A DNA stretch of 64,000 bases. It comes from Anthostomella pinea. Taxonomy: Eukaryota > Ascomycota > Sordariomycetes > Xylariales > Xylariaceae. Positions 41,395 to 51,468 of the stretch are shown here, in pieces; the first letter of the stretch is position 1; every line of letters starts with the position of its first letter. The DNA is taken from positions 620,001-684,000 of the forward strand of contig CAUWAG010000012.1 in the NCBI GenBank assembly GCA_963556695.1, written 5' to 3'. The translations under genes were made by a program, and so were the position numbers. A model generated the notes under the pieces. The model saw only the letters and a list, made by a program, of their open reading frames with translations, was not told where the DNA came from and made no database searches.

Positions 41395-41468
41395 GTAGAC
41401 CATCTGGTACAGAATACAGCCAAGACTCCAGATATCGCTCGGCTTTCCCAGCACATATCCAGTTTTAG
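41395..41468 (-). pseudogene. protein kinase exon fragment (subdomain IX)
   Basis: The minus strand reads LGKPSDIWSLGCILYQMVY then a GTAAGT donor at 41394. SDxWSLGCILYQMVY is diagnostic of a Ser/Thr kinase of the Mps1/TTK type. Only this exon piece remains; it is cut on its 5' side by repeat R191. Confidence 0.65.
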
Positions 41469-41659
41469 ATGTTCGTCATTGACAAGCTTGCCGCCGGTCC
41501 AGCATGTCAAAAGTTGAGCCGTTGCTGGATCTCATTACTGCATGCACCCCACTACTCCTGCCCAGAGGCGGGGTTCTGGGTCTGGCATCTTCTGTCGAGG
41601 GTTCTTTCTGGATGTACACCACAGAAACTATTAAAAGAAAATGGCAGATCCAGAAGAGG
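41469..41659 (-). repeat. 191-bp dispersed repeat R191, copy 2
   Basis: Inverted partner of 247-437; the copia gag frame upstream loses its conserved sequence exactly where R191 starts (about 41660). Confidence 0.6.
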
Positions 41660-42184
41660 AGATCTGTGCCACTCAGGGTAGCGGGTCTTGACAGCCTCAA
41701 GGATCATGAGGATCTTCGCCTTCTCTGGCATGACAAGGTCGAGTTCTGCAAGGCGGTTCAAAAGCCGATGAAATTTGGCATTGAAATCCCTCAACAGCAT
41801 GCCCTGTTCCAGTTTGAGATTCATGAATTGGCGGAATAGTTGGGTTACTGAATTCTCAGAGACTTTGTGAATATTCTTCACAATGAGACTCCCGAGAGTG
41901 TGAGGACTGTCATCCTCATCATCCCAGCCTGCAGCTTCCAGTTGGGCCTCAACTGGAGCGATTGTTGACGTCAACAACATGTGGGCGTGGACTCTGGATC
42001 TCGTGAATGTGACTTTCTGAATGTGTGTAGCATCCTCTGGCAGGACCAAGTTGGTCTCTATGTGTTCGAGGATACCAAAATATGTGGCATGCTGACGCAC
42101 TGCGCGTTTCCATTGCTTGAGGTTGATCTCACCCTTGAGAATGGGAATGGGCTGCAGTGCCAGGACTGCCGTTGGCTCAGCCAT
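41660..42184 (-). mobile_element. Copia-2 gag, amino-terminal part
   Basis: ATG at 42184 opens MAEPTAVLALQPIPILKGEI, then QWKRAVRQHATYFGILEH and LRDFNAKFHRLLNRL, LMILEAVKTRYPEWH, a copia-type Gag (UBN2-like) without stops over 170 codons. The zinc knuckle and pol are absent. It resembles the gag start at 46349 but is a different family. Confidence 0.7.
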
Positions 42185-42638
42185 CGTGATTTACGTCAGG
42201 TTTGGCGTGTACCTTGCTTCTCAAGGTCTGTCGAGTGGGAGTATTCTTGCCTTTCTTTCTCTTTGATCGTGAGGTAGAAACAAGTGTCGGAATGTGCGAA
42301 GGCTTGAGATTGTCGGAAGAATCGACGATAGTACCTATCACCTCAGCAATCCCCTTAAACGTGTTAATAGATTTCAAAGAATCACACGCTGAAATCAGAG
42401 GATTGGGATTGTAGGTCGTGGATGTGCGCGAAAGATTTGCGCTAAGGAGGGCTATTGAAGCCGCAAGAGGTCGACAATTGACGGAAAAATCGTCAAATTT
42501 TGCGAAAAATGCGTGGATCTATAAGTTAGGAACAACAATAGATTGCAGTAGCGGGAGCGGATGAGGGCTCATAACCTGTTGCACAGTAAGAAGGCCAGAA
42601 AGGATGCAAATCTGCTGTGTTGGTGCTGTTGCTGTTGC

Positions 42639-42681
<43 letters not shown>

Positions 42682-42760
42682 GGAAGGTCTAGAGGTGGTG
42701 CGCAGCTGCAGTGGATGTGGGCAATACGCCAGCCCAAGTGGGTCACGTGACCACGCAACA
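42185..42760 (-). mobile_element. Copia-2 5' LTR and leader, with (CAA)n array
   Basis: On the minus strand TGTTGCGTGGTCACGTGACC starts at 42760 and is shared with 11446 and 26223. A (CAA/CAG)n microsatellite lies at 42623-42682. The exact 3' LTR end was not found. The LTR lies inside a gypsy pol, so copia inserted into gypsy. The asparagine-run protein frame over the array is an artefact. Confidence 0.55.
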
Positions 42761-43788
42761 GATGTTAACTGGACTGTCGACATTCCGTACAGTGGGTGGG
42801 TCTTCATAGGAGTGACTCCGTCGACTAGGTCAATCTTGTGGTCGATATGCTTTCGGAAAGGTGGGAGAGTATTGCTTTCAGTCTTTGAAAAGGCATCTGC
42901 CAGATCATGTAGTGCTGGTGGTAGTCTGTCTAGAATCTCCTGGAGCTGTTGAGCGGATTTCGAACAGTGCGATCGAAAGGCATTGAAGTCCAAGGAGTCA
43001 TCCAGAAACTGGGTCATCACATGTGAGCGTAGAACGGGTGTCAACCTCCTATTCAGGTTGGACTACCACTCGGAAATAGGCGTTTCAGCCACGCTTGCCG
43101 TCCTGACAAAGTCTGCGCAAAAGACGAAGAATTCCTGGCCTGGCTGCATCCAAAGCGTTGCTAGCCGAGTTACGGCCTTTGCTTTCTCATCAGGGTTGCT
43201 ATAGCTGCTCTTCATCAAGGCGTATACTTCCTTGATAGTAGTGTAAGCTTGGGGGTTCTTACGTGCTATGAAGGGGTTAAGAACCTCCTTGGCACGTCCA
43301 CTGACTAGGGAGCACAGCCATACGAACTGGCTCTTCGCATCTGGAAACAATCAAGCGTTGTTCTCCAGCTTATTGAGAGAGTTATTCTCCCACTCCTCAT
43401 ATGTTGGGGAGATTCTGTCCGCGAGAGGTTCTGGGTCTTTCAACCTAATCGTGTGGTGGAGGAGCCCAGTGCCCCCTGGTGCTGGCGTAGCTGAAGGGAA
43501 GTTATGAGGAGCCGCTGCCGGAGCACGTTCGGTCTGTGTCCAGCAGGTCTCAGCGGGGAGAACTGTATGCCGTGTCTCAACCGAAGAGATGACTTGGCTT
43601 GAACGCGGTATGGAAACCGCAGACGGGGGTCCGGACGTTCCTTGCCTGCCGGTTCCTGGGCGTTGGTTCCTTCTAGGTCTGCGAGTCGCAGTTGATATTC
43701 TCGACGAATGCCTGGAAGCGTGCTCAACATTCATTTCCAGGACCTGTTTGCGGAGCTGGTTGATCTCATCACGCAACAGTTGAACCAT
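42761..43788 (-). mobile_element. Gypsy-1 gag and start of pol, truncated
   Basis: A minus frame from 43788 reads LRDEINQLRKQVLEM...ISPTYEEWENNSLNKLENNA, a TGA at 43351-43353 (TGG-to-TGA type), then FVWLCSLVSGRAKEVLNPFI and the Gag helices. Next, a segment holds LPPALHDLADAFSKTESNTL then PFRKHIDHKIDLVDG, the linker before gypsy reverse transcriptase. The DNA between them is shortened and RT is lost where Copia-2 begins. Confidence 0.65.
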
Positions 43789-43805
43789 TTCAGACGACCT
43801 TCTTT

Positions 43806-44515
43806 TTAAAATTATTTTTCTTGGCGCCCACTGTTAGTGGGTAGCCTACCCTAGCCAGCCATTACGCTAACAGACGCCTCCATCTGGCCAAAACACCAAA
43901 CCCCGGATCTCACGATCCTCGCTATGGCTTACCAGCCATTAGCTGCCGCTGTCCCTGCGACTCCTCCCTTGGGGGACAGCGCAGCGCAGCGGCATCCCCC
44001 GCCCCTCAGCTCAGCTCTCAGCCGGGTATCTGAGATCGCTCCACACGCGGATAACTTCAACACGATAGGCCCCAATCCCGACGGTGCTTTTAAGAAGGGA
44101 TAACAAGGACAAGAATAACGCTGTTTCCGGAACAGCCTCTACCCCCATCAGCCTCTTCGCAAAGCCTGATAGTTTCAGTGCCTCCATACACGCTACCCAG
44201 GCCCAAAGCTCGGCCCTACAAGCCCTGCACCGAGAAAATTCAAACGGATATCCTGGAACTCGTCGCCAGATCCCTCGACACAGTCGTCGCGACCATGGCA
44301 AAGGACCCAGAACAGCTGGCCTACGCCCAACAGATAGCCACCAGTTTTTCCCAGTTCCTCCGCACGAGCGTACTTGCTAACAGCGAAGGACAGGAGCCGG
44401 CAGCAACAGAACCCCTGCCTAGAAAAAGAGGTGCCCAAGCGCACCCCACCGCAGTCCCAACAAAGACCACAAACAACCCCATACGACCCACGTATGCAGG
44501 GGTCACTGCATGATG
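43806..44515 (+). mobile_element. LINE-E 5' end with ORF1 start
   Basis: TTTTTCTTGGCGCCCACTGTTAG resembles the LINE-A 5' block (TTTTTCTTGGCGCCCCGCTGTTAG). An ATG at 43925 opens an Ala/Pro-rich ORF1 start; after stops, another frame carries KIQTDILELVARSLDTVVAT and RPTYAGVTA, the end of an ORF1 amino part. A SINE cuts it at 44516; a possible continuation (ALKAALAKQIAL) follows the SINE at about 45064. Confidence 0.5.
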
Positions 44516-45060
44516 ATGATGATTGCATTTATCGTGGGTGCAGTCCCTCAATGGGGCGAACCACGCCTCCCAGAGCCATTGCATCGCAAGGTTGTAGAGG
44601 TGTCAAACTAGATACATTCAGATCCGCGCACGAGTCTATCCTCGCTGTAGCGGTACCAATCTGGAGTGTCCAGATGGTTTTAGTCAATACCCAAGCACGA
44701 TTCTGTCAGAAAAACCTCCTGTCCAGTGACAAAGCGACCCAGTGAACCTCAGTCCTCTGGTGTACACATCGTTCCAGTAGCCGTTCGATATATGTCGCAT
44801 TAGTAGGTGGAATAGGTGTTTGTTATCTGCTGGCGAGGGAAACCACAAAGGGAAAAACCTCGCAGAAGTGGGTGTTATGGAGACAAGCTGCTTGGCTATC
44901 AGGCTCTGCGATAATGGGGCCTCTCCACTGTCGTGTGCTGGTTGTCGACTCGCACAAGCCGGGTCAGAAGGGGGCCATAGCAGGATTTGAACCCACTTGT
45001 TCTCGTCGCCCACCGCACAAACGAGAACACAACCAGGCGCATTTGACCATTGCGCCATAC
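44516..45060 (-). mobile_element. SINE copy C, tail type 2
   Basis: Inverted full-length copy. The head is at the right with the B box as GGTTCAAATCC (CpG lost). The 3' hairpin is present near 44565-44600 but is followed by the type-2 end (CCCCATTGAGGGACTGCACC, then CACGATAAA) and a TCA-type simple tail at 44516-44527. Its first base or two appear eroded and I could not define a target duplication. Confidence 0.8.
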
Positions 45061-45302
45061 GCCCTAAAGGCAGCACTAGCGAAGCAAATAGCGCTGTAGA
45101 GGCTGAAGCCCAAGTTTGACGGACTACAATCCGGCAATCCATGTTCGACATGGGATGTATCAACCAAAGTAAATGACGTAGACCTTATGGGAGCTATGGA
45201 AATGCGTTACAGTAATGTCTTCTGCTTGCTGGATGTGATGTCAAGGTGCTCGGCTGCCGCTGCCAAGGCAGATTCGTACAAGCGGCGTCCTAATGTTCTG
45301 CT

Positions 45303-45790
45303 CTAGGGCAATGGGACTCTCAAAACATGATCCGAATCGACGGCTGATCTAGCAACTTCGCCGGGGTGTCCCTTATGGACGCCATCAGAAAGGGTAAATT
45401 CAGCATCTGAACCGGCTGATCTATGTCTCTCCTTAAACAGCGCAACCTTGCCAGCACGGGGTTTTCTTCTGGGTAAGACAATGGGCGATTCCTCATTCTG
45501 ATTATCCTGCTTGTCGTCTGCCGCGTGGAGAGACAACTAAGGAGCGGATTGGGCCGAGTACTTGTGTGGGCGACCGCGCTTTCCGCCACGTTGCGGTCCG
45601 CGGCCGGCCCCTTCTCCACTTCGCCACATTCTTCGTTTTTCTTGGGGCCATATTGTCAGTATAGTGGAGGTGTTTCTTGGGCTTCTGATGATGGCCTCTT
45701 AGGCTGGGGACTTTCTATAGCGATGTTGTTAGCTGAATTGGGTCACTCAGAGACGTAGCGGCGCTAGTGAAGGCGCGCGCGCTGTAAGGA
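45303..45790 (-). pseudogene. AT-hook gene paralogue, broken
   Basis: ATG at 45651 gives MAPRKTKNVAKWRRGRPRT with the first hook. A one-base insertion then shifts the frame through the second hook, and a TAG stands near 45540. Downstream the original frame resumes with LHAADDKQDNQNEESPIVLP as in the copy at 19865. The homologous upstream region extends to about 45790. It is a dead sister. Its end past the hooks is longer than in the 19.9-kb copy and shows what that copy may have lost. Confidence 0.65.
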
Positions 45791-46139
45791 TTACCCATAC
45801 GCGTCTAAAGCGAAATGTACGGCGAAGGGATAGGTCGTGCAAGGTAGGAATAACCGTAGCGAGTTAGGTGGGTTCGGGATACTTACCGAGAAGCGTAGCC
45901 GCGTGTCTATTCATGAGCCCAGTTCGTAGTTGTTGGTGCGATGTTCGGCGGGGACCTTGTTCGAGATCGGCTCAGACTCTTAAACGACAATTCGAAAGGC
46001 AGCATGTGCGTAGAAGGCCACACGCGCATATGCAGACTGCTACTATCGTGCGCGACTGTACATCTTGGCCAGACTGGACACGCTTTAGTACGGTAGTCCA
46101 TCATGAGAACACCATTTCTGGGACGCCAACCAAATTCAC
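45791..46139. other. no gene recognised
   Basis: Part may be decayed Copia-3 sequence on the minus strand, but nothing is diagnostic. Confidence 0.3.
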
Positions 46140-46720
46140 TTTGCATCATGGCATGAACACTGTCCCTGGCGAATTGGTTGGTTGTTGCTGCATCAGCACC
46201 TGCTGGCAGCAGCTTGTCTGTCGTAACATGATCAAGAATGCCAAAGTACTTGGCTTGCTGACGTATGGCCACCTTCCACTCCTTGAAGTTGGACTCTCCT
46301 TTCAGTAATAGAAGCGGAGGGAATGACAAAATGGCACTTGGGTTGGCCATTGTAAATGACGTCAGTACTATGATAAGTACCTGTAACGGTACGTAGGGGT
46401 ATCCAAGGGTTCCAGCAAGGGTCCAGAAGAAGCTAGGCAGCCTCGGGAATACTCGAAATTCCTCACGAACGGCAATTACTAACCCTTTCGACCGTAAACC
46501 GACCGTCTGTAGGTAGAGGTTCGAATAAAGGCACAAATGTCGGAAATTTGTATGTGAGTAGCTTCAGACGTAGTAGTATGCAATAGAGACAAGGAGCTAC
46601 AATCAATCAGGAGAGGCAAGCACGGATGATTGCACATGATGAATGGCTGATGCGCGGCTGATGCGTGGCTGATGTATGGCTGATGTGGCATTCGTAACCA
46701 GCACTGGCATGGATGTTCAT
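46140..46720 (-). mobile_element. Copia-3 LTR/leader and gag start
   Basis: ATG at 46349 opens MANPSAILSFPPLLLLKGES then EWKVAIRQQAKYFGILDHV, the same copia Gag start as Copia-2. Upstream, the region with four GGCTGATG-type tandem units (46636-46685) matches 3960-4092. Gag breaks off near 46140. Confidence 0.6.
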
Positions 46721-47234
46721 GAGTACCACATGGGTCTTCGCAGCTTGGATTCCCCTAGTGATGAGCCTTCTCACCTTAAGCACCTGAAAAATGCAGAACA
46801 GAGGGCGGTTACGCAAGGCATCCGGCACCATTCACAGGAACAGAATAAAGGTGCGTGTAATACGCGTGGTCCTGGCTTCACATCACCTCCCTGCTAATTG
46901 GTCTCTGTTAGGGACGATTCCTGCTTCAATGGCATTCGGTGAGGCTAGCAGCTCTGGCCCTTCTAGTACCCAGCCTCCCACCAACCTCCGTAAAATTCGT
47001 CTGTTTTCTAGATGAGCCAACAAGATCAGAGCCGCCAGCCACCGCGGTTTTCTCATCTCCGATCATCCATGAACCCATCCCACTACGAAGGGGCGACTTC
47101 CTCATGTTTGATGCATGTAAAGTATTTTGAGTCATAGACTGCGTAGCATGATATTCATACGGGCGCTCGTTCCATGGGCTGGTCAATTTTGACTCGATGT
47201 AGGTTGGGGTGCATGGGCTCGGCAGGAAGTCGGT
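46721..47234. other. no gene recognised
   Basis: Short plus frames (for example 46929-47015, MAFGEASSSGPSSTQ) have no known motif. Confidence 0.3.
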
Positions 47235-47480
47235 GTGCTAGGGTTAACTAGTAAACTCATGGGGGCCCGTTGCCTGTCTGAAGCTATGGACCAGCAAGGC
47301 CAAACCAAATGGGAACTATATCCAGCTATCGTGATGGGGTGCAGCGTCTCTGCCGATATACCTTATCTGGCGAGGGGTGGCGCGTCTTTGATGTTGGCAA
47401 GCAACATAGAAGGATTGGTCAGGAGGCATTGAAATGTTGTATACACATTCATGGGATAAAACAAGGCTGGCTACGAGTCA
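47235..47480 (+). repeat. dispersed repeat family P, copy 3
   Basis: Shares nucleotide blocks with minus 40072-40450 (ATGGGGGCCCGTTGCCTGTC, GCAAGG/CCAAACCAAATGGGAAC) and its right part (AAGGATTGGTCA...GGCTGGCTA.GAGTCAC) with 48030-48110. The stretch 47481-47879 holds no recognised gene. Confidence 0.5.
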
Positions 47481-47879
47481 CCCGCGAGCACTCATTTACG
47501 CGAAGTGCCTGCATCCGTGATTGCAAGCAGTTATTTTGGGATGTGTGCTATCGACTAATCATGGCCAACCTTCCTAGCCGCCTCTGTACACTTGCACCCT
47601 ATGCCTTAACCAATCAGTGGCTTCACCAGCCAGCGTTCCACCGATGATAAATGCAGACCTTGCCCTTGATGGTCACAAGCAGAAGAAAGCTGCTGCCGCT
47701 ATTCGGGAGCACAAGCCCGGCTAGACGCGTCAATATACATCATTACAGGTTTCACAGTATCATAAGTGCAGGCCAACTTCGGATGCAGTGGACCCATTCG
47801 CGCCTGCATCGTCCGCCATGCAAGTGGCCTCTCCGATGGCCACTTATTCTCCCGGCGCGTCTGCCCTTATGGCCCGAAT

Positions 47880-48222
47880 TCTTATTGTTTTAGAAACTGC
47901 GATAATAATAGTTAAGACGTACCAAATCCATGCACGCATCATGTATGGCTCCAACTGCAACACAGGCGTGGCTAACAGTTCATCATGTAAAGTACATATG
48001 CCTTATCGGATGGCGCGTCTTTGATGCCGTCGAGCGGCTATGAAGGATTGGTCACAGGGCGGTGACGTGGTGTGATATACATACATGCGATAAAGTAAGG
48101 CTGGCTATGAGTCACTTGCAATCACTCCTTAACGCACGTTATCCTTAAGCGTCTCTGGCGTTACTTGGCAAACACTGCGTCCCTTAGTATTATCATCACG
48201 GCAGCCAGCAATGACCATCCAA
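47880..48222 (-). repeat. dispersed repeat family P, copy 4
   Basis: Inverted relative to 36820-37180 over more than 300 bases, from ACCAAATCCATGCACGCATC near 47920 to GGCAGGCGCCTTCCG at 48220, where it runs directly into a 19-bp minisatellite. Confidence 0.6.
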
Positions 48223-48228
48223 AACCGG

Positions 48229-48345
48229 CAGGCGCCTTCCGCTTGCCCGATGTAGCACCGCCTGCTTGACGCGACACCGCCTTCCCGATGCGACACCGCC
48301 TGCTCGATGCGACACCGCCTGCTCGATATGTCACATCTTGTCGGA
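48229..48345 (-). repeat. 19-bp minisatellite array (GGCGGTG units), half-element
   Basis: About five units of the type GATGCGACACCGCCTGCTC, the reverse complement of the GGCGGTG-type units at 49510. The right end (TCACATCTTGTCGGATTA) resembles the outer end at 50541-50560. Only one arm is present. The stretch 48346-48655 holds no gene. Confidence 0.7.
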
Positions 48346-48669
48346 TTAAAGGTAAGCCGATAGGGCACCTTTCTAGGTAGACAACAGAACCTAGTTGTTC
48401 CGTCCCGATCTAGCCTTCTCTGGCACAAAACTGCCACGGTCGCACAAGAATATTCCAGAGACAGAATACACAGACACACTTCACTCTGACAATTGGCTTA
48501 AATCTGACAGTAATCTGCTAATCTGCTATATTTAATCCTTTGAGATATGCGTGCTATAGCCGTAGGCCTCACATTGATTTTCAACCTTGGAAGATAGTCC
48601 GTGGAAGCTGAACTCCGGGATAACCTCCAGCTGTATCTAGCTTTCTTTCTCTTCCTTTCCTCTTTAGTC

Positions 48670-49222
48670 GGCCGTATGGCGCAATGGTCAGATGCGCCTG
48701 GTTGTGTTCTCGTTTGTGCGGTGGGCGACGAGAACAAGTGGGTTCAAATCCTGCTATGGCCCCCTTCTGACCCGGCTTGTGCGAGTCGACAACCAGCACA
48801 CGACAGTGGAGAGGCCCCATTATCGCAGAGCCTGATAGCCAAGCAGCTTGTCTCCACAACACCCACTTCTGCGAGGTTTTTCCCTTTGTGGTTTCCCTCG
48901 CCAGCAGATAACAAACACCTATTCCACCCACTAATGCGACATATATCGAACGGCTACTGGAACGATGTGTACACCAGAGGACTGAGGTTCACTGGGTCGC
49001 TTTGTCACTAGATAGGAGGTTTTTCTGACAGAATCGTGCTTGGGTATTGACTAAAACCATCTGGACACTCCAGATTGGTACCGCTACAGCGAGGATAGGC
49101 TCGTGCACGGATCTGAATGTATCTAGACTGACACCTCTACAACCTTGCGATGCAATGGCTCTGGGAGGCGTGGTTTGCCCCATTGAGGGACTGCACCCAC
49201 GATAAATACAAAAACAAAAAAC
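48670..49222 (+). mobile_element. SINE copy D, full length, tail type 2, 14-bp target duplication
   Basis: Head GGCCGTATGGCGCAATGG with B box GGTTCAAATCC; hairpin at 49134-49168; type-2 end CCCCATTGAGGGACTGCACC; tail of AAAC/A. TTTCCTCTTTAGTC flanks it at 48656-48669 and 49223-49236, a perfect 14-bp duplication, so the 3' end is certain. Confidence 0.9.
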
Positions 49223-49236
49223 TTTCCTCTTTAGTC

Positions 49237-49492
49237 TTGATATTCTCGTCAATAGAGTAATAGCTGCTGCAGGTCCTCAGTACGCTCGCCGTGCCAAATA
49301 TTCAACACATGCCGTAGCAGAATTACGCCTTGACTGTACGTTTCGCGACTGACCTGGTTACTACAAAGAGACAATAAAAATAAGGGTGAAAAGAAAAGAG
49401 TAACAGAGGAAGGCAGATTTAAGGGGGCTCGACATGACCAATCACTCCCCAGAGATACGAAAAGAGTATATTAAGAGGAGGTCAACGCCTAT
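49237..49492. other. no gene recognised
   Basis: Short spacer between the SINE and the palindromic element; no feature seen. Confidence 0.3.
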
Positions 49493-50560
49493 GAATATGT
49501 ATTAGGTGTACTATTATACAAGCGGTGTGATATCGGGCAGGCGGTGCCGCATCGGGAAGGCGGTGTCGCATCAAGTAGGCGGTGCTGCATCGGGCATGCG
49601 GTGCTACACCGGGCAGGCGGTATCGGGTAGGCGAGGGTTACCAACCAACTCGGCTGATGGCAAAGGAAATGGGCAGGCGGTGAGTGACATGTCCTATTAT
49701 GGATGTCTGGAAAGACATCATGACCAGGAAATCGACCATGCGCGAGAATTGGATTATACTCTGGAACTGGATCACGGGCAGGAAGTGAAATCTACTCAAC
49801 ACAGAGACAGTAGTCCACGGTATATACGGACTTCCTGGTTCCAGAAAGACCTTCCTTCTGAACCAGCTCAAACAAGAAACTGAGAGAGGAATAATTAAAG
49901 CAATATTAGAACTCCGACGTTATTGACGCCAGGAAGTCTCGCGGTCTTGCATAGCCATCTCTCTGTTCTCCCTCAGTGTTTCTTGTGAATTAAATCACGA
50001 GGAAGAAGTAGACCATGGCGAAGAAACTGCATCACGGGCGGGAACTAGATCATGAGCAGAGAACGGCCCCTGGGTGGGAACTGGATCATGGGCAGGAACT
50101 GGGCCACGGGTAGGAAGAAGCAGAAGATGGGTGTCTAGCGTTGTAGTCAAATACAGACATGAAGTAAGGGTTGCCGGGCTTCACGTAGAATGCCCACGTA
50201 TGGGCATGAAAGATCCAAAGCTGGCGCTGTGGCCATAGAAAACAAAATGGAGATTATATTCAAGACTGGACACCTATCCACTGCCTCTTGCTGTCCGTGG
50301 TCCAGGATCCAGTTCCTGCCCATGATCCATTTCCCGACTAGAATCCTATTCCTGCTGATAACGTTATAGTCTTTCAAGACATCCGAAAGAGAAGATATCC
50401 CTCACCGCCTGCCTGTTTCCCTTACCGTCAGCTGAATTGGTACCCCTCGCCTACCAGATTCTGATACCGCCTTCCCGATGCGGCACCGCCTTCCCGATGC
50501 GGCACCGCCTTCCCGATGCGGCACCGCCTGATCAATAAGTCACCGACTTGTCTAATCTAA
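49493..50560. repeat. palindromic (foldback-like) element with minisatellite arms
   Basis: Left arm: TGTATTAGGT, then 19-bp GGCGGTG units (49510-49640), a unique stretch (GGGTAGGCGAGGGTTACC...GCAGGCGGTGAG), GGATGTCTGGAAAGAC, and 18-bp ELDHGQ-type units (49725-49795). The right arm repeats the same order inverted: 18-bp units (50290-50350), GTCTTTCAAGACATCC, CTCACCGCCTGCC, GGTACCCCTCGCCTACC, 19-bp units (50465-50535) and TCTAATCTAACACC. The centre (49800-50285) has more 18-bp units. No transposase was seen. Confidence 0.7.
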
Positions 50561-50714
50561 CACCACAAATATAATATTCATTAGGGGATTCGTACTTCAC
50601 ATTGTAGCCTTGAAGTGAGTCTTTAATAAATGGAATGATTATATAACGAGAGCTAGCAGGACCTTTCTGACGTGTTCCTTATACTATGAGAGGTTCTTCG
50701 AGTAGGTCATTTAT

Positions 50715-51329
50715 GTAATGCTGCAAGGTTAAGGGAGCGTTATGGTCCGAAGGGTGTCACCAGGGACTTGTAGAGACTGAATCTCATCGTGGATGCCGTT
50801 TTCCACTCATGCCCTTTCGACACAAGGATCCTGTTGAACACCGCCATCACGTCAAGCTTTATGAAGACTCGTAACGCGCAGAGGGCGTCGAGGGTTTCTC
50901 TAATTAGCGGCAGATGGTAGCGGTTCTTGATTGTCATATTGTTGAAGCCCCTGTAGTCCACACTCGGATGCGACCACTAGGCTAATGTGCTAGCAGGAGT
51001 GGTGCAGCTGACCTTGACCGTCATGGTCGGATCGTCATGGTCGGATGAATCTTTTCAGCAAATTGTCGTCCAGGTATTTCTTCACTACTTTCAGTTCTGA
51101 TTGTGACATCGGTCGTGTTTTCGAGCTTGGTACTGTTTTGCCGGGTTCAATGTCGATTTTGTGGTCATATGTGCGGTGTTAGGGTAGTTTCGTGGCTTCC
51201 GAGGGCGGGAAGACGTCGATGATATCGTGGTATTCGGGAGGCAACCTTGCTTTGATGTCTTGAACGGTGACAGGCTCTTTATTCCCCAGGTATTTCTCGA
51301 CGGTATCCCCCGTGACTTTATTTCAGAAC
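50715..51329 (-). mobile_element. Gypsy-2 pol, 3' part of the split element
   Basis: The minus strand reads EKYLGNKEPVTVQDIKARLP, PEYHDIIDVFPPSEATKLP, a stop, TYDHKIDIEPGKT, SELKVVKKYLDDNL, then DYRGFNNMTIKNRYHLPLIR, ETLDALCALRVFIKLDVMAV and GHEWKTASTMRFSLYKSLVT, PFG: the linker and RT domains 1-4 of a Ty3/gypsy element. The YxDD box is absent because the element breaks off near the palindromic repeat. Several stops are present. Confidence 0.75.
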
Positions 51330-51468
51330 ACACACTCTTACCAAAAACAACTATTTTTCTTGGCGCCCCGCTGTTAGGGCGCAACCTCTATATCTGCACT
51401 AAAACAGGCATTTATTTCAGTACCTGACTATCCTTGCCAAGGCGCAGAAAATTTTTCTCACAAGCTGG

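Noticed and set aside
42526..43044. Protein with a run of asparagines
   Set aside because: The run comes from a (CAA)n microsatellite inside an LTR; only the first part belongs to a gypsy pol.
49510..49640. CRISPR array
   Set aside because: The 19-bp units are contiguous without unique spacers and the context is a eukaryotic repeat, so it is a minisatellite.
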